From Isoetes taiwanensis (Eukaryota; Streptophyta; Lycopodiopsida; Isoetales; Isoetaceae), in assembly GCA_021234155.1 (NCBI GenBank), contig JAJEKV010000012.1, positions 1,305,062 to 1,369,061 on the forward strand: a DNA stretch of 64,000 nucleotides, given 5' to 3'. Made by a program: the position numbers and the translations under genes. This document shows positions 44,211 through 57,514 of this stretch, one piece after another. Positions within the stretch are counted from its first letter, which is position 1, and each line of letters begins with the position of its first letter. Under the pieces are notes generated by a model. The model ran no database searches. It was not told the origin of the DNA and saw only the letters and a program-made list of their open reading frames with translations.

Positions 44211-44309
44211 CTCAAATAATGCCCGAACACATTTCACACATCCTTGAGTAATGCCTGAAACGTATTCCACACATCCTTGAGTAATGCCTGAAACGTATTC
44301 CACACATCC
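44211..44309. repeat. 33-bp tandem repeat, about three units
   Basis: TTGAGTAATGCCTGAAACGT.. at 44244 is repeated exactly at 44277, each unit ending TTCCACACATCC. A more diverged unit precedes them. Confidence 0.88.
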
Positions 44310-44600
44310 AAGTATACATGCAGGGGAATTTACTTCATATTATGTGTACACTTTAGAAAGGTAATGTTTGTTCCGTATCGATATGTGTCTATTTCCACCT
44401 ACACAACCACAACTAACGCACATCAATGCCCTCATACGTCCACGACTAATGCCCGGCATCGCCGGGCACACGTTTCTAGTAATTCTTATAATATAAGACT
44501 CTAAGCTGATTATCATTCTGCTTATGTGTTTTTCTATCAAAACACATTTATGCTATGTACCTGAGATTTTATAATTAATAATAAAACTGTCTCTTGCTTT

Positions 44601-44625
44601 CAAAAAAAAAAAAAAAAAAAAAAAA
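44601..44625 (+). other. poly(A) tail of a retroposed sequence
   Basis: About 25 A residues follow AATAATAAAACTGTC, which has a polyadenylation-signal-like AATAAAA. The insertion's 5' end is not defined. It could be a LINE or processed transcript lying within 43.4-44.6 kb. Confidence 0.55.
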
Positions 44626-46387
44626 TGTTGTACATCTATCATGATGACTTAAATGAAAATATATAACCAGGGTCTTGGCCTTTTGTTGTAGCCACCTAGT
44701 CAATAGAAGGCCTGCTTATTGAATCCTTTATGTTCTTGAAATGGACACATTTGGAGTTAGATTTGAAAGAGCATGGTTAATGGCTGGAACAACATCTTGA
44801 GGTTATGCAAAATGAGTCTTTATCTTCTGAACTTATACGATTTCTCAAAAATCATTCGAGGATTCAAGTGGCTAGGTCAATGGATGCAGTTCTATGATCT
44901 AGCTTTTGTTACGTTATATATCATTAGACAACTTAAGATATCTGAGTCAATTTCCTGGGCTTGTTGGCTTTTTTAGATATTCACATACATGTTAGATTTT
45001 ATTGCTCTATTATCATGTAAGAGGCCGATGTCTGAGTTGATCACTTAACATTCGAACAAGAGTTTAAAATATTTTCCAATATATCCATGTTCTAGTATAT
45101 CGTTGATCTCTTACATCCATAGTTCTGGCAATGTATCTACAAAATCCCTAATCCTTACTGAAACAACTATGAAGAAGCAAATGCAGAAGAGCAAGACTTT
45201 ATGAAATCATACAAGATAGATGGAGTAAGATAAAATTATTCATCCAACATCTTAGCTTCAAGAGTAATCTATCTATTATGAAATCTAGCCAGGATATCCG
45301 GTTTTAACAACGCAAGCTCTGTCGCTCCTATAATTTCTATAATTGCTCCTTTTTGCTCTGGTCGTTATGCGGAACAACAACAAGGAGTGGAATCCTGCTT
45401 TGGAATCGGAGCTGGCTACCAAGAGCAGCCAGGAGCGTCGGTCAAGAAAAGATTTGAGTGTTGAACTAAGAAATCCACGATTTGTTGCAGCAGGTCACGA
45501 AAAGAATGGAGAGCAATTCCCATTCTTGACTAGAATGATCACCATATGGCAACCTGTGGTTGGATTAGAAGTAAGAATGCGTATCCACTTTCCTTGACGA
45601 ACTGTAAAAACCTCCTGCATGAAAGCCTCCTAAGTTGCTTTAACAAGATCGTTTCTTGCCGTCAAACTTGCAATTTTTTTGTTCTTTCTTTATCGTTAAT
45701 AAAATTATGCTATACCTTAAGCTCCTATTGGAGCTATGACCAAGCTACAGCCACAAACGCAAAAGCAGCCCTTCTAGGATTAACCCCTTTATATCCCTAG
45801 AATTTCACTAAATCAAACCACACTTTTCGGCTCAAATTGAAATCGTTATACCGGCTTTTAGCAAAACCTACCATACCCCCGGTGCCATTCGTTGCCGCCG
45901 TGGAAAGCTTCGATTGAGTTCGGTTATGGCCTGAAAAGAAGATGTCCATTGGCTTCGTCGCGCCCCTAATGCGAGAGCACGACAACAATGGCAGCCAGGG
46001 CACCCGATAACTTCACATGACACTCCGCAGTTCCACCATCCGCACCCGCCAAAATCGGCACATCCAAGGGTATAAAAATATATTCCATCAACACATCTCC
46101 CAAAAAGGTTTGCCCTTGGCCAATCTAAAAGCTGAAATAAGTAGAGCGGCCTTATGTGACTATGGTTTTTGAATATGTCTATGTAATCTGTTCTTGACCA
46201 ACCTACCACCAAAAATCTTTATCCATTTTTCCATATCTAAATTCGATTCGAGCTTTAGCTATGCACAAAGCAATAGACTAGATGCATCAACCAGATCAAG
46301 AATAAGTGCATGACGTGTTACAAAAAATGTGGCAAAAATTTCCCTTAGGTTTCATTTTAAGGTTGAATTCATTAGCACAAGGCTGAT

Positions 46388-48590
46388 TTTTTATTTATTT
46401 TTTTAAGGACGACAAGCTTTATTTACCAATCAAAATTATAACAACATATTAATGCAAAGATAAGATTATAACCCCAGCGGACAAACTGATCCAACGGAGC
46501 ACAACCACCTGTCTATGCATAAGAATGAATCGGAAGGTAAGTATGTCAAATCAATATTTTCTTTTCTTGATCAAGAGAAGAACAATTATAAGCCATAACA
46601 ATTTTGTTTTGTGTCCATTGAAGAAGAATCTCATCTATAGTATCCATGCCCTTAAAGATAAACAGTCTTCTTCTCTTCCAGATCGACCATAAAAGCCAAT
46701 CATACGCAAAATGAAAAGCTCGTTTCTGCCATTTATGCCATGTATCAGGATAGATGGCAAGCAGAACTTGCTGGCTAGATCGAGACGTGCCAAATAGGCT
46801 TAATAACCAAGACCATGCCTGCCGAAGCTGTTCACACAAGAAAAAACAATGCTCAATACTCTCAACCCTTTGCTTACATAAATGATAGAGCTATGAAATC
46901 CGATTATCAATTTTATGGACCAGCCTATTGATTGTGAGGCATCTATGGATCGCTTGCCACCACAAAACCGCTACTTTGGGATGAGGCAATTCATCCCATA
47001 CCCATGTTCAAACATTGTTCCATTGTGGCTGAGGGACCTGAAGATGCCATCTATTAGATGGAGGCAAGATTCCAGAATGCAAAAGCAATTTACACACAGA
47101 AGAAACAAAACATCATGTCTTGATACCCTAATGGCAATACCATACAGCTACTTTAATTTGTGGGCTAAAATCTTGTGGCAACAATGCAGAATACGAGTCC
47201 AAATTACTCTATTCCATCTGTATAGCAAGAATTTTATTCTAAATGCTTCCCATGACATGAGATGTCAAGACTCATACCAAGCTGCAATAGTGCTTATACA
47301 AGATGCTATCCATCATTGTCGTGTCTTTGGATGAACAATAACACTTAAGGGAACATTCTCAGGAGTGTCCCTACAAAAGAATCCACCAGCATGGAGTACA
47401 CAGCTGAAGACATGCCTGAAGATTGATATGAAAAAGAGATGACAGTGTCCCAGCAGCAAGCAACCCCTTTAAAAAAGGAGAAGCGTTAGGATATGGATGT
47501 ATATGACAAGCTTAATCGTGGCCTTATGAAATGGAAGACAATGCTGAATCAACTGCATCAGCAATCTCATGCTAGAATCATCCTTACCAATGAGAATCCT
47601 CCAAATAAACTTCGATATCATCACCTTACTTTGGACGTGAAAATCCAACATTTCCAGATCACTAGCTGCCTTAGGTTTAATGCATTTCTCCCAAGCTGCT
47701 CCGGTCACAGCTCCCACTTCATTTCCACCCCAAATAAAATTCCTGATGATGCACACAATTTCCTCCATCTTACACTGCAGAGCTAATAGAGCAGATGCCA
47801 TATAGACATGAGTATTACTAAGAATACATTTAGTCACAACGATATTTCGGGCATAAATAGTTTACATGTATTCCACCAAATAAGTGCTTTTACAACCCTC
47901 TAATAATTTCATTCCAAGCATCTGAAGCGGAGACGTGAATTCCGACAGGAATACCAAGCAACTTCATGGTATTGCCATGCAGAAGATACTTCCATGGATA
48001 GTCCGAATCTGGGGAGGATGGGGACATCCAATGTCATAAAAGCGGTGCATTTTTGCAGCCCACAAGAACTCCTGATGCTAAGGAGAAAGTGCCTAGCAAT
48101 AGCTTAGCATTATGAAGATTTTCAGCCTTGGCAATTAGGAACAAAAAAGCGTCATCAGCATATTGATTACATACCTCTTGAGAACCATCATCTATTGGCA
48201 GACCTTGAATGATGCCATCACGTAGCTGTGTAACAAAGAAAGGATAATACTTACGCCTAATTGTGAAGAAAGAAGGGTGCTAAGGGGCAATTTTGCCGAA
48301 TTCCTCTACCTATTACAAAAATATCGAATGGCTCGCTCAGAAAAAGTACAATATATCTTGCTGATGTATAAAGCTTCATGATATTTCTTGTAAATGACTC
48401 CCAGAACCCAAAGTAAGAAGACACCCAAGAAATCCCAATCAACACTATCGTAAGCTTTAGCAAAATCAAGCTTAAAAATCTGTTTGCTTTCTATGACCTT
48501 GTAGGGCCCAATATATTCCCTCATATGTAAGATCATGTTATTGAGAATACAACATATAGGGGAAAAAGCGGTTGTGTTGACGAGATAGAA
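46388..48590 (-). mobile_element. LINE fragment, same family as the one at 16-17.7 kb
   Basis: On the minus strand RT block A (FKLDFAKAYDSVDWDFLG) appears near 48460, then RQNCPLAPF of block B near 48280. The thumb (NTHVYMASALLALQCKMEEI, NFIWGGNEVGAVTGAAWEKC, LDFHVQSKVMISKFIWRIL) lies at 47469-47837 and the tail (FHFAYDWLLWSIWKRRRLFI) at 46546-46839. An AATAAA and an A-rich run at 46388-46430 mark the 3' end. It is broken by many stops. The thumb and tail are clearly homologous to the LINE at 15967-17740. Confidence 0.88.
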
Positions 48591-49485
48591 TCAACCAAAA
48601 TGTCACGAACTTTTACTGCCAATACTCGTCCTCAAGCTAATACTACAGTAGAGTGGCTACTTAATTTGTGGCTACAAGCCACAATGGTGAGCATCCTCAA
48701 CTTTGGGATGCTCACACTTTCTGATGATGGCATTTTAGCCATTGGATTATTTCTAACAACCTTAGCTTTCCCCTTATTAGATTATTTTGGAACATACGTA
48801 CTTAACAATTCTACAAGTATATCATATCTATCAACTCCTCCTCCTTTTTTTAACACACTAGATCTAAAAAGGCATGTGACGACAAATAAGTGCACAAATA
48901 AATTAGCAACCCAAATATTCTAAAATTGACACAACCCAAATATGATTCGTACATAGGATGGTCCAAGAACCTACGAGCAAGATACGAGAAAACTAAGGAA
49001 CTCGAAATAATCAAAACGAGGAATCAAGAATCTATATAGAATACAACATGGCTGCGAGGACGCGAAAAGAGAACTTGAGTTATGAACCATTCTTGCTCAA
49101 GTTCTCTTGTTTTCTTATTGCAAAGTTTTCAAAATCTTTTTGATGGTCCAATATATTGACTACGTGGCCAAAAAATATTCCATGTTTTGCCCTCAAGGCC
49201 ATGACATATTCTTGTGCTCTATATAGATTCTTGTTTCGTCTCAATTTTGAGTTTTCGATGTTTAGTTTTCTTGTGTCTTGCTCATAGATTCATGATAATT
49301 TAAAGCAATATCTAGTTATTGAGTTCCAGTTTCTCTAAATTTCTTCATTTTTCATGTCTCTTTCTTGGAGTACCTCTTTGCAAGCAACAATTTTTTGAAG
49401 AATATGATACAAGGGATATAATTTATCAAAGTGTGATGCTATCGACTCTATCAAGAGTTAAAGAGGAAACTAATTATCATATGTA
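48591..49485. other. gene-free stretch with two hairpins
   Basis: A 107-codon frame starts at 48600 but shows no domain and overlaps a hairpin (GTGAGCATCC..GGATGCTCAC, about 48687-48715). A second perfect 13-bp stem is AAGAGAACTTGAG at 49067-49079 with CTCAAGTTCTCTT at 49096-49108. Both may be remnants of small fold-back elements. Confidence 0.5.
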
Positions 49486-49760
49486 GAGGGTCAAACCTCA
49501 ATGTCTAGATGTTTTTGCCCAGTTGGTTGGGGCATGATAACTAAAGTGTCATATCAATTGGCATCAGAGCCAAGTCTTGAGTTTAAGTCTCTATGGAAGC
49601 GTCCCAATTGGTAAATTGCCAAGGGAACCATGAGGACCACTCGAGAGGATCTTGGGGAGGCGACATCTAATTATCACATAAGAGGGTCAAACCTCAACGT
49701 CTAGTTGCTTTTGCCCAGTTGGTTGGGGCACGATAATTGAGGTGTCGTATCATCTATTCT
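49486..49760 (+). repeat. tRNA-derived SINE with duplicated head
   Basis: GCCCAGTTGGTTGGGGCATG (about 49517) has an A-box-like TTGGTTGGGGC, and TTGAGTTTAAGTCTC (49577-49591) is B-box-like. The head, with its preceding GAGGGTCAAACCTCAA and following TGTCNTATCA, is repeated at about 49683-49752. It differs in sequence from the minus-strand SINEs and is therefore another family. Confidence 0.65.
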
Positions 49761-51282
49761 AAATGTTGCATTGCTATTTTTGTTCTTATTCCTCACCAAC
49801 AAGGTGTCAAGGTATGCTATATTGTTTAGTACTTTCTTCAAGCACCTAACTTCTAGGCATTCGCTAGTGCTTTGTCTTTTGCAAAACTTTAAAAGTGGCA
49901 TTCTATCGAGCATGCAAGGCTGAAATTGCAGACTTGGCGAGAAGCCAAATGGCTGACGCAAATTGGGTGTTCCATCTAACATTGAGAGAACTCTGGGTTT
50001 CTCTGATTGCACACTGAAAACTTCTAATTGAGTTAGTGCATGACAAGACATTTTCCAGAAGATTTTCGTGTACTTTTCTTTAAAGGCAATACAGGTTGAA
50101 GACTTAAAATATCCTAATGTTAGGAGATTTTCCTAAAAGTTTCTCCAGCACTTGGTTCGTCCAACTCAAGATAAATAGGGCGGGTCTAAAATGGGAGGAA
50201 AGGGGTGCCAAGAATTAAGTAATAGGAAACTGCGGTTGGTCTGTGCGACGAACTTCTCCCGTTGCTGTAACAACGGATTCACTCCACAATTCATTGATTT
50301 ACTTGCTATTCCGAAGCTTTATTCAACATTCCAAGGATCTATGAAGCAATTTTACAGTGGCAAAATATTTCTTAACTGCTTTCCACGTTACAAGAAAGGC
50401 AATCTACATGCCTTTCTTAGCATGGAATAGATCGACAAGAAAGGCATGTAGGCCTAGATTGCCTAACAAAAACACGTTGTTTACGATCAATGTTGTAGTG
50501 TAGGCAAACACAAACCTAAACCAACCTAGCTTGGACTTGCAATGATCTTGCCACGTGGGCAGCATCCAGCGCAGGGATATGATTCCTGGAGTATGTTCTT
50601 GCGGGCGGAAAATCTTTCGATTGTATTCACCTTGTTGGGGTTTAGGGTTTTTGGCGATGTAGTGTGGAACGGGAAGGTGATGTTTTGGTCACCAAATGCT
50701 TGGTTGTTCGAAGACCACAACATCACAAACTATGAAGGTTTCGATCAATGCTCTTTTCTGCTCTACGTAAACAGTGGATTCTTTGTCATAAAACGCCCTT
50801 CATAGCATTCTCCCATGTTTTGCTGAAAGAATACAAATCCAGATTCACAAATTCCATCTTTTTTTTAGCAGAGACATAACTGAAATTTTTAGAGGTATCT
50901 ACCCAATATTCCTGGCTTCTCCATTTCTCAATACATACTTAGAAGAATATGTTTAATTTCTGCAGTGCCCACAGGATCAAAAATTCAGAACGACAACCTG
51001 CCGGAGGGTTCCGAAAACAAGGATATTAGTTCTCTTTTCAAAGAATAACAGGGTTTGCTAGAAACTGCTTCACCTGCCTCAACATCATCATCATATATGC
51101 TGGTCCCAGGAAGAACAGAATCAATGATATTTATAGTCCTTACAAAGAGGAGCAACAATGCTTTGCAGCAGAAAGAAACTTGATGAAAACAAAATGCGAA
51201 AGAATAACTGAGATGAAACCACACCAATATGTACTGTTGATGATGCAATGGGTGAAAAAAAGGCGGACTAAAAATTGGACAA
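49761..51282. other. gene-free stretch before the PPR gene
   Basis: Contains an inverted repeat (GGCAATCTACATGCCTTTCT near 50399 and AAGAAAGGCATGTAGG..AGATTGCC near 50438). No reliable 5' exons of the PPR gene are seen. The 87-codon frame at 50542 lacks PPR features. Confidence 0.4.
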
Positions 51283-54200
51283 ACAATGCTTGATCAAATG
51301 TTGAAAGTAGGGGTAAAACCTGAAGAAATTTATACCATTATGATTACACAGTATGTAGAGAAGGCCAGGAGGTGTCTGGCGGCTGAACCTGGTGCAGAAA
51401 TACAGGAAGAAGAATCCGAGCAATTCATTGTTGAAGCCATAAAGCACTTACACGCTTTTATGAAGGAAGGTTGCCTGCCACTGCTGACACATATGAGCCC
51501 TTGTCTCATGGTTTATAGAGCACGAAAAGTCAAGTGAGCTTGACGAGGCTGGTTGACGCTGGATGCTGGAAGACAAATCATTCTCCTGCTTGACTTGTTT
51601 GTTTAAATACCTTGGGCAGTTCAATAAGCACGACGAGTTTGCAAAATATTTCATGTCAGCAAAGACTGTAGGTAAAGAACCAATCTTTGATTTTATCCAG
51701 ACTTTAGCAACTCCTCATCTTCATGGATGTTTAGTGTTGCTCAAATATTTCTCATAGCATTAACATTCACAGTTTTAGGCTCTTGCTTACCAAGTGGTGC
51801 CTTGCACATACGGGATCCCTTCTGCAGCTGTCCAATATATGGATATACGAGCAGCCACATCAAAAAGCTCATTTGAGTTTCAGTGACTGTAAGATAAATG
51901 AGACTTACATTTTAAGCCCCCTATAGAGCTTCTCATTCGCAGCAAGGTAAGTTCGAAATTTGGCCTTGTAACATGGCTTGCTACACCTGGAATATCCATC
52001 TTGCATAGCCAATACCTTGCTGCGTATCTTTCTTGACCTAATAGCCGTTGATAGCAATCAAACTGGGGCAGCTTCCATGCTGTTACATGCCAAAAACATA
52101 AATGTTTTGTTGGAGCACAATTTCCCGTGAACCACATTAGAGATATGAAAATGATAAAATTCCTTAACATACAAGATGCTGGTCTAATTTTTCTCAATCT
52201 AATAGGAACCAGTGAAGAGATAAACTCGAGTTACGTGGCTGCTTATGTCGAAGGAATGTCTAAAGAATGCAAGGTGAATATGAGAAACCTTGCAATGCTG
52301 CCTAGATGAAAGTGTAATTTTCTTCCAACCTAATCTGTAATCAAATTTGAATTTACAACCATTTTAAAAAGTTTTTCTTAACTTCAACTCTTGTTTTTAT
52401 TGGCTCAAATGTTCATCTTCGCGTTTTCTGGATGCAGTTTGACATGATAGTGAAAGCATTCAGAAACGTAACAAAGCAGCTAGGAGTGCTGCCAAATTTC
52501 GAGACTTACAACCGATTGGTGCAAAGTGCATGCAAGGAAGGAAGGGTAATGTGTTTACAAAAGTTTACTTTTGATCTTGACATCATGGAGATAGCTTGAC
52601 AGATAATTAAACTAACCATGGTGAGGTTACTGATGCGGAAGGTGGCAAGCATATAATAAAGAAATACTAAAAATGTAAATTTTGAAAGAAGCTTTATTGG
52701 CAATTTCACGAAAAGTTAGTCGCATTTTGTTGCGTTACCCAACATTAAATTCCATTGAAGGATGAAGAGGTTTGCTAGGAGCAGAATCACTTTATCAGCA
52801 AACATGCGAATTGCTAAAAGGCTATGAACTATCATTTAAAGCTCAAAAACTGTTTCGGCTAATGTTCTTATTTGTTATTTAGGTACACGAGGCCCTTGAT
52901 TTCATAGAAGAAATGCATACCAGAGGCATGCACTTGTCATCTGAACTATTTCATCCTCTGCTTCTTCTATTTGTTCATGGCAAGCAGACTGAAGGGGTGA
53001 GTAAATGATGCATGGTATATGTTGCAACATATATTATAAATGGCTGGGCAAGTTAAAAGATCAAACTTTATCTGTTACATCATAAATGTTTCAAAGGAAA
53101 GATGATAATACTCCAATTATACCTTTGAAGTCAATTATCTTATCTTTTGCACTATATTTTGAAATGCATAAACAGTTTTACCACCTCATCATTCATAATA
53201 ACCAGCTTATGTATTGATATGATGTTCATGAATCTGGTAGTGATAGCTTTCCACTGGTTCTTTTGTCTCTCAATTAACTTCAGAATAGTAGTATGAAGCT
53301 CTTAAAATGTGCAACATCTGATCTTTTTATACTGAAATAGACATGCTGTGTACTTTGATTAGTGATGTGGGCGTTGCATATACTTTGATATATGGACTCT
53401 GTTTTCTCTCCTAAAAACTTAAAAATTATTAGGCAATTATCAGGCTGCATATTTCAGAGACAAAATCTGTTTATTAAAACATTAGCTAACTTAAGTTGTT
53501 TTCCTTTTCCTTTGCAGGCTTTTGAGTCTTTTGCAGCTATGCAGAGAATTGGGGTGAAGCCATCACCAGAAACATACAATTTTCTCATACGTGCTTGTAT
53601 GAGGGCAAACAATGTGTGTTCATTCTCGTTTCATATTCATATGCCTGCAAGAATGTATTTTTAGTTTAGGAGTAGCCATTATGGGGTTCAAGGAAGTTCT
53701 TTTTGCATTACTGTTTCTCAGGAGAATCTGAGGTGCATAGTTATTAAAGTTTCATCATGTCAATGACAAGGCACCAAAACTATAGGAGACGACAATCTAT
53801 TTCACATCATCTTTAGAACTTTACTAGTTGATACATATACAAACAGCTTAGTCCAATGTGCATTTCTTTTTACAAACAATGTATCTTTTTACAGCATGGA
53901 ATAGCAACATGATATCATAGTGTTACTTAATATTCAATTTCTGCTGCAGCTTGAACAAATATTTGCTTTGCTTGCGGAAATGAAGGAGCTGGGAATTGAA
54001 AGAACAGTTCAGACATACAATGCGATTATTCAGGCTTTTGGTACTTTGGTATGGAATTCACTTATTTTTGAGATTTAGTTTATATTGTGAAATAGAGATT
54101 TCAGATTTAGAGGATGAAGCCGCTATGTTATGTATTTAATTCTCATAATAGATATTATAAGGCATTGCACTTCTTGGCCTTAATCTTGTTTTAAATCTGT

Positions 54201-56030
54201 GAACTATTTTTTTGAAGAGTTTGATTTCTTTGGCTACAGAAGCAACTTGATCGTGCAATCAAAGTTCTTGATGACATGGAAGCAGATGACATAAAGCCTG
54301 ATGTAGGGACGTTTGCAGAACTTATATATGCTTCTGATGCTTCAGAGAAATCAAGAAAAGCCATTGAGTGCACATTGTCTTGTCTATATCACATGAACTG
54401 GTTACTGTGAATGTATCTAATATTGAACTTCTTTATGTTATGCAGTTATTTGGAAAAATGAAAACTCGTGGTATCAAACCCAACCCATTGGTTTATTCTT
54501 CCTTGGTCCAGGCTTTGGTGAAAAATGGGCAATTGGAACGGGCATTGCAGGTCTTTATTTATACACTTATTGCAGAATAAGAGAAAGCTATGCAAGAATT
54601 ACAATCATGTATTGCAATATTACTTCTCCTCCAAAGGAGGGCTTTCCTTCTTTATTATATTTTCAATGCATAAGGTGAACACTATAGGTGTGACTGGAGA
54701 TAATTACTCCAGGCAAATTCCATGATGAGGAGAGGAAGAATGCCTAGCTAGCCAAACAGCCCTCCTTTGCTTTCCTGTTTTATTTAACACATATACCTTT
54801 AAAAGGACACCAAACACGTTGTTGTCTTGGGCCTTAGGTGCGATTAACCAGTTTTATTTTTGTTGTGTCCTCAGCAATCCTACTATCACTGTCATCCTCT
54901 TCTCGATTTTTAAATCGCATACGTCGTGCCTGAAAGTAGTTCCCTTTTTTGGTACCCTTTTTTTTTTTTTTGCCAGTGGGCAACACTGATATTATAGATA
55001 TTCTGGGGATTTGAAGTAAGATTTATGTTTGTGCACAAGCGTTGTAATGTTAACTGAAATTGCCGCCAGATAGCTAGAGATGTTGAGAAGTCTGGTGATA
55101 AAGTTGGGGCAGGAGCAAAGAGTGCACTGTTATCAGGCCTTGCCAGGCAGCATCTCCTGAGGCAGCTGCAGATCTTTCAAGAAATTAAAGAGGAGGGGAA
55201 ATACCTGAACCATATGCATACGGAGATCTCATTGTGAGTCCATGGTAAAAAATAAACGCTGTCTTCTTTTTACTGCGTACTTTGCATTTTTTTATATGTA
55301 GTTTTAGGTTATGGTAGGCTTTGATTGGGCATTCTGGGGACCTCAATCAAATGTTTGAGTTATTTGAGACTTCTAAAGGAATGTGGCCTCAAAGATTGGA
55401 TAATGTTGTTGAAGAACGTCCGGAGGATTGGTGTAAGCTTCCATTGCAGAGTCATGTATTAAGCCCGTAGGGAATTAAGGTATGTCCTTTTTCTGTGTGT
55501 TTAACAATTCTTAACCTTAACAAATTGATGAAACTTTGATGTTTTAGGCGTATGATTGTCTTTTCTTAAAGACTGAAAGAGGAAGGACATGTTGACATAA
55601 GCATGATATCGCGACAAGGTATTAGTCTGTTATTGCAAGCACGTTCTGAGTAAAAAACTATTTCTGACTCCTTATCTTACATGCTCCCAGATCATCCTTC
55701 AGATTACAGAGAGTCAGAATGACTGGTGGTCCCTATCTTGGAATGATGGTTTTAGCATGCTTGATGCAATGCATCAATTAGATAAAAATCCATCTCGGGA
55801 TGTTTTTTATGAAGTTTTGCTTGATGGTTGTGCTGTACTCAAAAACAGAAGCGAGCCTGTAAAGTTATAAAGAAGATGGAAGAGGAGGGCTTGAAACCAA
55901 ACATTCTGACAAAGATAAGGTTGGATTCCATGACATTCCTAACTCCGTATGGGTTTAGTCCTTACCTAGTAGCATGCCTATGTCTTAGCAGCTGTGGGAT
56001 TTCTTGTAGAGGCCACCCAGCGTTATAACC
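51283..56030 (+). CDS. multi-exon P-class PPR protein gene, probably damaged
   Basis: PPR proteins bind organelle RNA. The first segment (51283-51757) has MLDQMLKVGVKPEEIYTIMI but shifts frame near 51515. IFLDLIAVDSNQTGAASMLL and FLNIQDAGLIFLNLIGTS at 52020-52270 belong to it with another shift. Then come clean exons: 52438-52545 (LGVLPNFETYNRLVQSACKE), 52883-52996 (ALDFIEEMHTRGMHLSSELF), 53518-53613 (MQRIGVKPSPETYNFLIRAC), 53950-54048 (LGIERTVQTYNAIIQAFGTL), 54240-54368 (LDDMEADDIKPDVGTFAELI), 54446-54550 (MKTRGIKPNPLVYSSLVQAL) and 55070-55233. Most introns are phase 0 with GT-AG ends. Later parts (LNQMFELFETSKGMW near 55350, VFYEVLLDGCAVLKN near 55800, KKMEEEGLKPN) contain shifts and a stop at 55468. 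N-terminal targeting sequence and start are not seen. Confidence 0.75.
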
Positions 56031-56895
56031 TTCGCATTGTGCTGTACTGAGAAGCGGAGGGACAAACATTGACAGTTATAACGAATTGACAAAGATGGAG
56101 TTGGATGCCTAATTAAGTCCATAAGTCTCTCTGATGGGTTTATCTTTACCTAGTAAAGTCATGCTGATAGGTTTGTTCTGCCGTGCTTATGTTTAGAAAA
56201 CCCTGTGGGAGTTTTTAAAAAAACGCACCGAAAAAAGTAAAGTCAGTTAGGTGGAATGCAAAACAGAGATGTTGTTTTTGAAAATCTAACCTGTCTACTG
56301 CCCATGTTCACACTGGTAAATTAATGAATTTTACTGAAATGGTGACACTGACATAGTCTCGTGTTGCAGAATTGCTTGAGTTTATATTTACTTGCTAGGC
56401 CAAACAATGCTGCATCTCTGCTTAATGAAATTAAAGTTTAAGCTGGAAGATGAGGATGTATACTTCATTGTCAAAAATTCTTCATGGTTCATCTCGGACC
56501 CGTTTCTAAACAGATTTTTCAAAATCTGAAGAAGCTTCAGGAAACAATTTTGAAGGCTAATATGGATTAAAAACTGGTATAAAGCTAGAGCTTCCATAAT
56601 TGTTAATGGACATCCTTTATTGTATATAGATGTAACAACTTTGTAAACCATAGAGAGAACCTCACCTTGCTCCCAACCAGATTACAAGCAGGAAAATTTC
56701 TTTTGATGGTTCATACCTATAGGTCAAGTGGATCCAGCTCACGACCATTGTAATATCTAAAGTCACATGTATGAAAGAACAGCCTCTTTCCCGGTGAACA
56801 TATAGAAATCATTAAACACCTTAAACAGGGAATAAAACTTGTTTTTGTAGAACAATAGCAGCTTAGAAAAGATCTTTTAATCAAAATTACAATGA
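56031..56895. other. region downstream of the PPR gene
   Basis: Likely 3' untranslated or intergenic DNA. GTTATAAC..AATTGACAAAGATGGAGTTGGATGCC near 56078 partly repeats ACAAAGATAAGGTTGGATTCC near 55911, so a small duplication of the gene end exists. No other gene is seen. Confidence 0.4.
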
Positions 56896-56904
56896 TTGTC
56901 ATAG

Positions 56905-57127
56905 GTAGATGGATAGTATTTTAACATCACTGCCACTGAAGGCGTCAAAATTTGGACATGTGACCACATACCACACTACGTTGCTCGGTTTGAGCCCCCC
57001 CACCCCACTTTACATTTGTCAATGCGGTTAGGATTTGACCCTACTTGATGCAGTCGTGCAGGCGGTCTCGGGCTTCGAGACCACATTGCCTAAGGAACTA
57101 GTATGTTACCACCGCTAAGCCAAGCCG
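56905..57127 (-). repeat. tRNA-derived SINE, copy 2
   Basis: Same layout as the SINE at 20.96-21.19 kb. Minus-strand head with TGGCTTAGCGGTGGTAAC (near 57105-57122), then the shared stretch CTAGTTCCTTAGGCAATGTG, then a B-box-like GGTCTCGAAGCCCGAGAC (about 57064-57081), and a body with CACATGTCC. Shared blocks such as GGACATGTGACCACA confirm the family. Confidence 0.78.
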
Positions 57128-57133
57128 GGGGTA

Positions 57134-57225
57134 TGTGTACTCATTCTTGAGTTTGCCATATCGGCTATTTAAGCTGGCCCGACAACCAGCGTATTGTGTA
57201 CTCATTCTTGAGGTTGCCATGTCGG
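57134..57225. repeat. short duplication next to the SINE
   Basis: GTGTACTCATTCTTGAGTTT at 57134 recurs as GTGTACTCATTCTTGAGGTT about 60 bp later, each followed by GCCATNTCGGC. Confidence 0.75.
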
Positions 57226-57434
57226 CCGGACCAAGCAGCTAGCGACAAGCGCTAACTGTTATTTCTTGTATGTCAATCGGAGTTTTTAAATGCCTTGTTG
57301 TGCTTTTGTACATCCTGCTCAATTTTGTAATCAAGGCGTCATCAAACATTTTTTGTGTAATCAAGGTGATCATGTCATTTTTAATATACCAATGTTTGAA
57401 AACTTGTTTTTAAAGTTTCGATTGATGGTAACAT

Positions 57435-57514
57435 TAGTATTGATATAATAATCAAGAAATGAGACTATATATTGCACACTTAGTATTGATATAATAATCA
57501 AGAAATGAGACTAT
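57435..57514. repeat. 46-bp tandem duplication
   Basis: TAGTATTGATATAATAATCA with AGAAATGAGACTAT occurs at 57435 and again at 57481, identical over 34 bp. Confidence 0.9.

Larger units (their letters stand above)
43136..46385. other. gene-poor stretch with a poly(A) run
   Basis: A frame at 43200-43395 (KLQEQFLLAQLIQ before a GTAACA donor) may be another exon but is not assigned. A 33-bp tandem repeat and a 25-A run lie within. At 45340-45450 SGRYAEQQQGVESCFGIGAG is coding-like but unassigned. The minus frame at 45868-46212 looks like a shadow. Confidence 0.35.

Noticed and set aside
48600-48923. 107-codon plus-strand ORF
   Set aside because: Overlaps a hairpin and has no domain, no conserved neighbour and no splice context.
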